A stretch of 13,505 bases of DNA from Methanobacteriota archaeon (GTDB lineage: Archaea > Halobacteriota > Methanomicrobia > Methanomicrobiales > Methanoculleaceae), in the NCBI GenBank assembly GCA_023457135.1, contig JAEWMO010000150.1, positions 1 through 13,505 of the forward strand. The letters are read 5' to 3'. Under the pieces are notes generated by a model that was not told where the DNA came from, ran no database searches, and saw only the letters and a program-made list of their open reading frames with translations. Below are positions 5,822 to 11,003 of the stretch, in pieces (position 1 is the first letter of the stretch; each line of letters begins with the position of its first letter). The translations under genes and the position numbers were made by a program.

Positions 5822-7732
5822 TCAGACCGGCATCTTCACGACGCGGCCCCCTTCGAGTTCGGCACGGTGCTCCGGCGTCCCGATGGGGACGTGGCCCGGG
5901 ATCGGCTTCCCTTCGGCGTAGGCTATGTAGAGGGCGCTGTTGATAAGGCCGATATGGGTGAACGCCTGGGGGAAGTTCCCCAGGAACGTTCCCGTCGCCG
6001 GGTCGAACTGCTCCGGGTAGAGTCCTACGTGGTTTGCGCGGTCAACCATCCGGCCAAAGAGCGACCGGGCCTCATCTATGCGGCCGGAGAGGGCGAGGCA
6101 GTCGATGAGCCAGAAGGTGCAGAGCCCGAACGCCCCCTCCCTGCCGGGAAGGCCGTCGTCCGCCCGGTAGCGGTAGACAAGACCGTTCTCCGTCAGCCCC
6201 TCTATCGTCCTGTCGATCGTTCCTTCTACCCGGTCGTCATCGAACGGGAGGAACTCCAGCAACGGGATGCGGAGGTTCGTGGCATCGAGGTCCTTTGAGC
6301 CGTAGGACTGGACGAACGCGCCCACCTCCGCATCGTAGCCCTGCTCGAGCACCTGCCGCCGGATCGCGGCGGCGTTACGGGCCCACCGGTCCCGGTCTCC
6401 CCGGAGGCCGTACCGGTCGGTGAGGTGGACTGCCCGGTCGAGGGCCACCCAGAGCATCACCTTCGAGTAGACATAGTGGCGCGGGTCGCCGCGGATCTCC
6501 CAGATCCCGTAATCGGGCTCCTTCCAGAGAGAACACGCCTCGTCGGCAACCCCGGAGAGGAACGCCATCTCCTTCTCCGGGAGTTCGTACCCCCGGCGGG
6601 CGAGCTCGTAGGCGGTGTTGAGGAGCTCGCCGTAGATCTCAAGTTGCAGCTGGACGGCGGCGCCGTTCCCGATCCTGACCGGGCGCGAGCCCCGGTAGCC
6701 CTCGAGATGCGGGAGTTCCTCCTCGTCGAGGTCGGTCCACCCGTGGATGCTGTACATGAGCCGGAGTCCGCGGCCTTCGCCGGCCTGCATCTCCGAGACG
6801 CGCTCCATCCAGGAGAGAAGTTCGATCGCCTCCGCCTCGTGGCCGAGGGCGATGAGCGCCTGTGCCGTCATGGCCGAGTCGCGGATCCAGGCAAAGCGGT
6901 AGTCCCAGTTCCGCACGCCCCCGATATCCTCCGGGAGCGATGTCGTCGGTGCGGCGGCGATCGCGCCCGTCGCGGCGTTCGTCAGCAGTTTGAGGGCGAG
7001 TTCGGACCTGACGAGGAGCGGGAGGAGGTCGCCCGCCCACTCCCTCGCGCGGCCGGCTCCGCTCCCGTAGGCCCAGGTCCGCCAGACCTCTGCGGTCTGT
7101 TCCTCGACAGACTCCGCACCGTCGGGCGCATACGTCAGGTCTTCGGTCCCCCACCGGGCTATAAGGACGCGCCGGTCGCCCTCCCGCATCGGGATCTCCG
7201 CCCGGAGAGTATGCCCGCCCTCTTCCTCCCCGACCCTCCCGGCCTCCTCGATACCGAAGAGCGTCATGTCGTCTCTCCCGTCGGTCGCAAACCAGCCGCC
7301 GGGGATCCGCGATATGCCGGTCGTCCCCCGGGCGTAGTCGAACCGGGGCGACCACTCCACCGCCGCCTCCACGCTTCCGTTGACGCACTCAAGGATGCGG
7401 TAGAGTTCGGGCGGGGCAAACGAGCCGGCCCGCCCCTCGATATCCCCGAAGAGCGGCATCAGATCGGTCACGACGAGCCTCCCCGTCTCACCGGAGAACT
7501 CCGTCCTGAGGATGTTGGTCTCCCCGGCATACCGCTGCCGCCCGCTCCCGGCCCCCGGGACTGATACCCTGAACCTGCCGCCCTGCCGGGCGTCGAGCAG
7601 GGCGGCAAAGACGCTTGTCCGGTCGAGGTAGGGGAAGCAGCACCAGTCGATCGAGCCGTCCGTCCCGACGAGCGCGGCCGTCCTGAGGTTGCCGATGACG
7701 GCGTAGTCGCCGATGGGTTTGTAGTCTCCCAT
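5822..7732 (-). CDS. Glycoside hydrolase family 15 protein (glucoamylase/trehalase-like)
   Basis: The 636-residue enzyme has no signal peptide and should be cytoplasmic. GH15 enzymes are inverting exo-hydrolases that release glucose from alpha-glucans, dextrans or trehalose; which one applies here cannot be read. Residues 1-220 form the beta-rich N-terminal domain (KPIGDYAVIGNLRTAALVG, then GSIDWCCFPYLD). The (alpha/alpha)6 catalytic domain follows, with NWDYRFAWIRDSAMTAQAL (275-293), GNGAAVQLQLEIYGE (355-369), DYGIWEIRGDPRHYVYSK (407-424) and GLYPEQFDP (570-578). Glu412 (GIWE) is the expected general acid and Glu574 (YPEQ) the general base, so the enzyme looks intact. ATG 7732 starts at the conserved MGDYKPIGDYA and has GGTGA just upstream; the open frame to 7789 is not conserved-looking. 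It lies 4 nt after the LLM oxidoreductase stop, so the two are almost certainly one operon. Confidence 0.95.
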   Translation of the reverse strand: MGDYKPIGDYAVIGNLRTAALVGTDGSIDWCCFPYLDRTSVFAALLDARQGGRFRVSVPGAGSGRQRYAGETNILRTEFSGETGRLVVTDLMPLFGDIEGRAGSFAPPELYRILECVNGSVEAAVEWSPRFDYARGTTGISRIPGGWFATDGRDDMTLFGIEEAGRVGEEEGGHTLRAEIPMREGDRRVLIARWGTEDLTYAPDGAESVEEQTAEVWRTWAYGSGAGRAREWAGDLLPLLVRSELALKLLTNAATGAIAAAPTTSLPEDIGGVRNWDYRFAWIRDSAMTAQALIALGHEAEAIELLSWMERVSEMQAGEGRGLRLMYSIHGWTDLDEEELPHLEGYRGSRPVRIGNGAAVQLQLEIYGELLNTAYELARRGYELPEKEMAFLSGVADEACSLWKEPDYGIWEIRGDPRHYVYSKVMLWVALDRAVHLTDRYGLRGDRDRWARNAAAIRRQVLEQGYDAEVGAFVQSYGSKDLDATNLRIPLLEFLPFDDDRVEGTIDRTIEGLTENGLVYRYRADDGLPGREGAFGLCTFWLIDCLALSGRIDEARSLFGRMVDRANHVGLYPEQFDPATGTFLGNFPQAFTHIGLINSALYIAYAEGKPIPGHVPIGTPEHRAELEGGRVVKMPV

Positions 7733-7736
7733 GCGG

Positions 7737-8708
7737 TCACCCGGAGAGCGCGGGGAGAACCTCGCGCCCGAAGTCCTCGATGAACTCAACCTGGATCCGG
7801 TTCACGTTGTGGAGGTAGAGGTGCGTAAAGCCGAGATCGATATCGGCCCTGAGCCACCGGATGTGCTCCTCGAGGTCCGCGGAGACGTGGATCTTCTCAA
7901 AGACCTTCTCCGGCCCGACGAACTCCCCGATAGCCGCAAACTGCTCCGGCGTCCGGAGGGTCTCGAGCACCGTCGCCGGGAAGACGTTCGCCCGCCACTG
8001 GTCCCACGCGCCGGTCCGGGCTTCCCCGTCGTCTCGTGCGTAGGAGAGGTCCACCTTGAGGTACATCGGTTTCCCCTCCCCGCCGCCGCGCCGGAACGCG
8101 TTGACGATCTCTGCAAGTTCGTCTTCCGGCATCGCGACGGTGATGAGGCCGTCGGCCCACCCGCCGACCCATTCCGCGGTCGCGGGCGTCAGGGCGGCGC
8201 CGACGAGAAGCGGCGGCTCTGCCGGCCGGGTGTGGAGGCGGGCGTTGGCGGTGCGGGCCGGGAGATCGGCCGTGACCGTCTCCCCTGCCCAGAGCCGCCG
8301 CATGAGGGTGGCGGCGGCGAGGAGCCGGTCGTTCCTCGCTTCTTTCTCCGGCCAGGCCTCTCCGGTGATGCTCTCGTTGAGGGCCTGGCCGCTCCCGACG
8401 GCGATCCAGAACCGGCCGGGAAACATCTCCGCGAGCGTCGCCGCCGCCTGGGCGATGATCGCCGGGTGGTAGCGGTAGCCCGGCGCACAGACGACCCCGG
8501 CCGGAAGCGAGGTCGCCTGGAGGGCGGCGCCGAGCCACGACCATGCAAACCCGCTCTCTCCCTGGGCGGGGGTCCAGGGGTTGAAGTGGTCCGAGGAGAG
8601 AAACGCCCGAAATCCGGCGTCTTCGGCCTTCTGTGCGAGGGAAAGAAGCATGCCGGGCGGGAACTGTTCGTGGGATGCGTGGTATCCGATCGTCACTCTC
8701 TGTCTCAT
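7737..8708 (-). CDS. TIGR03885-type LLM class flavin-dependent oxidoreductase
   Basis: The 323-residue protein has a luciferase-like TIM barrel. Recognised family features are TIGYHASHEQFPP (6-18), FLSSDHFNPWTPAQGESGFAW (36-56, with SDHFNPW as the core), GALQAT-like AALQATSLP (61-69), RYHPAIIAQAAATLAEMFPGRF (79-100) and GSGQALNESITGE (105-117). Later come LLVGAALTPATAEWVGGWADG and the C-terminal FTHLYLHNVNRIQ. This matches the subfamily named probable non-F420 flavinoid oxidoreductase (TIGR03885), which is thought to use FMN; the substrate is unknown. The start ATG at 8708 is set by a strong AGGAGG at 8719-8714, and a TATA box lies 37 bases upstream. It is the first gene of a two-gene unit with GH15. 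In a methanogen, which makes F420, the cofactor should be tested rather than assumed. Confidence 0.92.
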   Translation of the reverse strand: MRQRVTIGYHASHEQFPPGMLLSLAQKAEDAGFRAFLSSDHFNPWTPAQGESGFAWSWLGAALQATSLPAGVVCAPGYRYHPAIIAQAAATLAEMFPGRFWIAVGSGQALNESITGEAWPEKEARNDRLLAAATLMRRLWAGETVTADLPARTANARLHTRPAEPPLLVGAALTPATAEWVGGWADGLITVAMPEDELAEIVNAFRRGGGEGKPMYLKVDLSYARDDGEARTGAWDQWRANVFPATVLETLRTPEQFAAIGEFVGPEKVFEKIHVSADLEEHIRWLRADIDLGFTHLYLHNVNRIQVEFIEDFGREVLPALSG

Positions 8709-8744
8709 GTGCGCCTCCTGTCGGCCGTAGACTGCGCACCCGGG

Positions 8745-8752
8745 TATAAAAA
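8745..8752 (-). promoter_or_regulatory. TATA box of the LLM-GH15 operon
   Basis: On the minus strand TTTTTATA follows CACCCC and sits in the 56-bp gap after the Nramp-like gene. Initiation about 25 nt downstream falls near 8722, just before the AGGAGG (8719-8714). The T-run right after the Nramp-like stop could also contribute to ending that transcript. Confidence 0.6.
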
Positions 8753-8764
8753 GGGGTGCCGGGT

Positions 8765-10147
8765 TCAGGCGAGGAACTCGGTCGTGATGTAGTAGACCGA
8801 GAATGCCGCAAAGAAGACCCCGACGGCGATCGTCAGGACCACGATGGGGAGGGACGGCCGGAACTCGGTCGGGAGCGTTCGCCGGTTCAGGTAGACCGTC
8901 ATGAGGGCGACCACCGGGATCTGGGCCGCCTCGATGATCCCCGCGATGGCGAGAGCGGTCACCGGCTCGATGCTGGCGAGGACGAAGACGAGCGGCACGA
9001 TGCCCATCAGGCCGAGCAGGTAGACGTAGCGGTAGAACCGCATCGAGACCCACCGCCCCGTCGCTCTTGCCTGGCGGGCGATGAAGATCGAGCCCTGGCC
9101 GAGCATCCGGGTCCAGCCGTCGAGGTTGGCGACGAGCGTGCTCCAGAAGGCGAAGAACGCGGCCAGGATCATCAGCCAGATTCCCGGCGCTCCCCAGACG
9201 CCGCCAAGGAGGACCGAGAGGACCGCGGTCACCTCCGGGCCCTCGGGAAGAAGGCCCTGCGGCCGGAGGAGCTCCGCACCCAGGATGAGGAGGGCGACGA
9301 GCAGGAGGAGGACGATGCCGGCCGCGATGATCGTGGATACGGTCATCAGCCTGAGCCAGTCCTGCATATGCTCCTTCTCGCTCCGGGGGAGGTGTGCGAT
9401 CTCCGGCAGTCCTTCCTCCTCGATGACCTTCTCCTCCCCGCCTCGCCGGTGCACGGTGTAGTAGGCGGCGCCGTAGCCCCGGGCCGTGAGCCAGTAAGAG
9501 TACCATATGAGCCCCGCGGCCCCGGACATCACGAACCCGAGCCACGGGAGGAGTTCGGCGTAGACGACGTCTTCGGGGAGGACCGGGACGAGGCCGGCAG
9601 CGAGCGGGGCGATGCCGGGGAAGACGAACCCCGCGGTCGTCACCAGGGCGACGATGATCGCGAGCGCCATGACGATCGACGTCAGTTCCACGCCCCGGTA
9701 CCTGCCGAAGAAGACGAGGGCGAGCGAGACCAGCAGGACGACGACCGCCCAGAGCGTGAAGCTCCCCGGGAGAGCGAGGATGACGGCCGAACCGGCCGCC
9801 CCCGCCATCCCGGTGATGGTGGTGACCGCGACGAGGAACTGGGGGAGCACGATGAGCCAGATCCCCCAGTTCGCCGGTCCGGGGAGGTTCCTGATCCCCT
9901 GGAGGAGCGAACCCCCCGTCACGACCGCGTAACGCCCGATCTCGATCGAGAGGACGGTCTTTAAGAATATCGCGAGAATGAGCGTCCAGAGGACCGAGTA
10001 GCCGTAGAGCGAGGCGATCCGCGGGGTGAAGAGGAGTTCGCCGGTCGCGATGGCCGAGATCATCCATATAATCGCCGGCCCCATCCATCCGAGGATCTCC
10101 CGTCCGCGGGGGGCCGGGGGGACGACGGTATGGTCTTCGTCTGCCAT
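8765..10147 (-). CDS. Nramp-fold transporter with non-canonical metal-site motifs
   Basis: The 460-residue polytopic membrane protein has about eleven hydrophobic segments and the general organisation of Nramp (SLC11/APC-fold) carriers: GPAIIWMISAIATGELLFTPR in TM1, then SIEIGRYAVVTGGSL, and FFAFWSTLVANLDGWTRML late in the protein. In metal-transporting Nramps, TM1 carries DPGN and TM6 carries MPH, which ligate the ion. Here the TM1 position reads ATGE (34-37), and the TM6 stretch GFVMSGAAGLIWYSYWL (204-220) has no MPH. Transition-metal transport by the usual site is therefore unlikely. A charged cytoplasmic-type loop (about 232-266, RRGGEEKVIEEEG) splits the protein. The start ATG at 10147 has no close Shine-Dalgarno sequence (GAGGAT is about 13 bases away); CTTATGC near 10191-10197 is a weak TATA candidate. 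The gene is upstream of, and possibly partly co-transcribed with, the LLM-GH15 pair. Confidence 0.85.
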   Translation of the reverse strand: MADEDHTVVPPAPRGREILGWMGPAIIWMISAIATGELLFTPRIASLYGYSVLWTLILAIFLKTVLSIEIGRYAVVTGGSLLQGIRNLPGPANWGIWLIVLPQFLVAVTTITGMAGAAGSAVILALPGSFTLWAVVVLLVSLALVFFGRYRGVELTSIVMALAIIVALVTTAGFVFPGIAPLAAGLVPVLPEDVVYAELLPWLGFVMSGAAGLIWYSYWLTARGYGAAYYTVHRRGGEEKVIEEEGLPEIAHLPRSEKEHMQDWLRLMTVSTIIAAGIVLLLLVALLILGAELLRPQGLLPEGPEVTAVLSVLLGGVWGAPGIWLMILAAFFAFWSTLVANLDGWTRMLGQGSIFIARQARATGRWVSMRFYRYVYLLGLMGIVPLVFVLASIEPVTALAIAGIIEAAQIPVVALMTVYLNRRTLPTEFRPSLPIVVLTIAVGVFFAAFSVYYITTEFLA

Positions 10148-10417
10148 GAGGTATCAGCCATCCTCGACCGGGGTGAGCGGTCATGGGTACGCATAAGTCT
10201 TCCTGCCGGGGACGCTGGGCATGGTGCCGTTCGCCGTGCTCGGTGCCGACGCCCCTCCTGGAGCAGGGTTCGAGAGCCGGACGATTGCGAAGGGAGACCC
10301 CCGGAACGCCAGCGGAGTGCTGCACCGGAACATCTATGAGCATGCCCGGGAAACAGCCCCGGGACTGCTCATGGTCCTGATAGTGTCATGGTGCAGCCGT
10401 TTCCGGTGTGATGCTTC
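10148..10417. other. 270-base divergent region between the Nramp-like and PNPOx-like genes
   Basis: No gene is convincingly present. A 67-codon plus-strand frame (10221-10424) begins plausibly (MVPFAVLGADAPPGAGFE) and overlaps the next start by 7 nt. It lacks a ribosome-binding site and ends in non-protein-like sequence (CSRFRCDASW). The main feature is the long hairpin at 10334-10374. Promoter elements for either flanking gene are weak. Confidence 0.5.
10334..10374. repeat. Long imperfect inverted repeat (hairpin) upstream of the PNPOx-like gene
   Basis: CTATGAGCA (10334-10342) pairs with TGCTCATGG (10366-10374) with one G-T pair. After a 2-nt mismatch, CCCGGG (10345-10350) pairs with CCCGGG (10358-10363), leaving the 7-nt loop AAACAGC. 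This gives 15 base pairs in all. It ends 43 nt before the ATG and is not followed by a T-run, so a regulatory RNA structure or protein-binding site fits better than an intrinsic terminator. Confidence 0.55.
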
Positions 10418-10840
10418 ATGGTAGTGATGCCCGATACCCTCGTTGCGCTCCTCAAAGGCTGGCATTCGGTTCCCGTCGCGACCACAGGGGCCGACGGGAC
10501 GCCCAATGTCGCGGCCAAGTCGGTCATGGTCAGGGATCCCGGGACCATCGTCTGGGGCGAGCTCTACTTCATGCAGACCTACGAGAACCTCACGCGGCAC
10601 CCGGTCGCGTCGCTCTGTGTCTGGGAACGGACCCCGCCGTTCACCGCGTACCAGGTGAAGGGGAGGGTGGTGATCCACAGGGGCGACGAGGTCACGGCGG
10701 CGCTTGACAGGAGCGTCTGGGCCGGGCACCCTGAGGAGTTTGCGGCCCGCGTAGAAGGGATGGCGGCGGTCGTCCTCACGGTCGAGGAGATCTACGACCA
10801 GACACCCCGGCTCGAGGCGGCGGGAACGCGGATCGCGTAG
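10418..10840 (+). CDS. Pyridoxamine 5'-phosphate oxidase-like FMN-binding split-barrel protein
   Basis: The 140-residue cytoplasmic protein has the pattern of small single-domain split-barrel flavoproteins: VPVATTGADGTPNVAAKSV (18-36), IVWGELYFMQTYENLTRHP (44-62), VASLCVW (63-69), and AYQVKGRVVIHR (76-87). The family binds FMN (or F420 or heme in some branches) as a dimer and includes flavin reductases and oxidases of unknown substrate. It is not the biosynthetic PdxH enzyme, which is longer. ATG 10418 has GGTGTGAT (10405-10412) upstream; ATG 10427 is an alternative start. It is transcribed away from the Nramp-like gene and ends before a convergent kinase gene. Confidence 0.85.
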   Translation: MVVMPDTLVALLKGWHSVPVATTGADGTPNVAAKSVMVRDPGTIVWGELYFMQTYENLTRHPVASLCVWERTPPFTAYQVKGRVVIHRGDEVTAALDRSVWAGHPEEFAARVEGMAAVVLTVEEIYDQTPRLEAAGTRIA

Positions 10841-10855
10841 GGTGTGTGGGGGACT

Positions 10856-10877
10856 GCCCCGCGCTATCGGGCGGGGC
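10856..10877. terminator. GC hairpin in the convergent gap after the PNPOx-like gene
   Basis: GCCCCGC (10856-10862) pairs with GCGGGGC (10871-10877) around an 8-nt loop, 15 bases after the PNPOx-like stop. No T-run follows. A second small hairpin, GCACC-GCTCT-GGTGC, lies at 10906-10920. Together they may separate the convergent transcripts. The remaining sequence to 11003 shows no gene. Confidence 0.4.
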
Positions 10878-11003
10878 CAACTACGGTTCTCATCGCAACA
10901 GCATAGCACCGCTCTGGTGCCGATTGAGCGCGCCTTCGTCCCGGCTCCTGGAAGCGCGTTGCATCTCTTCTCCTGCACCCCCATGCCCGCCGGCGCCCCG
11001 GCG

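Noticed and set aside
6425..7564. 379-codon plus-strand frame opposite GH15
   Set aside because: It is antisense to a gene with intact catalytic motifs, and its composition is Arg/Pro/Glu-rich shadow.
7737..10343. 868-codon minus-strand frame running through the LLM gene
   Set aside because: Only the last 323 codons are the LLM protein. The upstream part is out of frame with the Nramp-like gene and not protein-like; the SD and TATA box fix the start at 8708.
10221..10424. 67-codon plus-strand frame just before the PNPOx-like gene, overlapping its start by 7 nt
   Set aside because: It has a plausible N-terminal half, but no ribosome-binding site and a non-protein-like C-terminus; its codons also form the hairpin at 10334-10374. 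Conservation in relatives would be needed to revive it.
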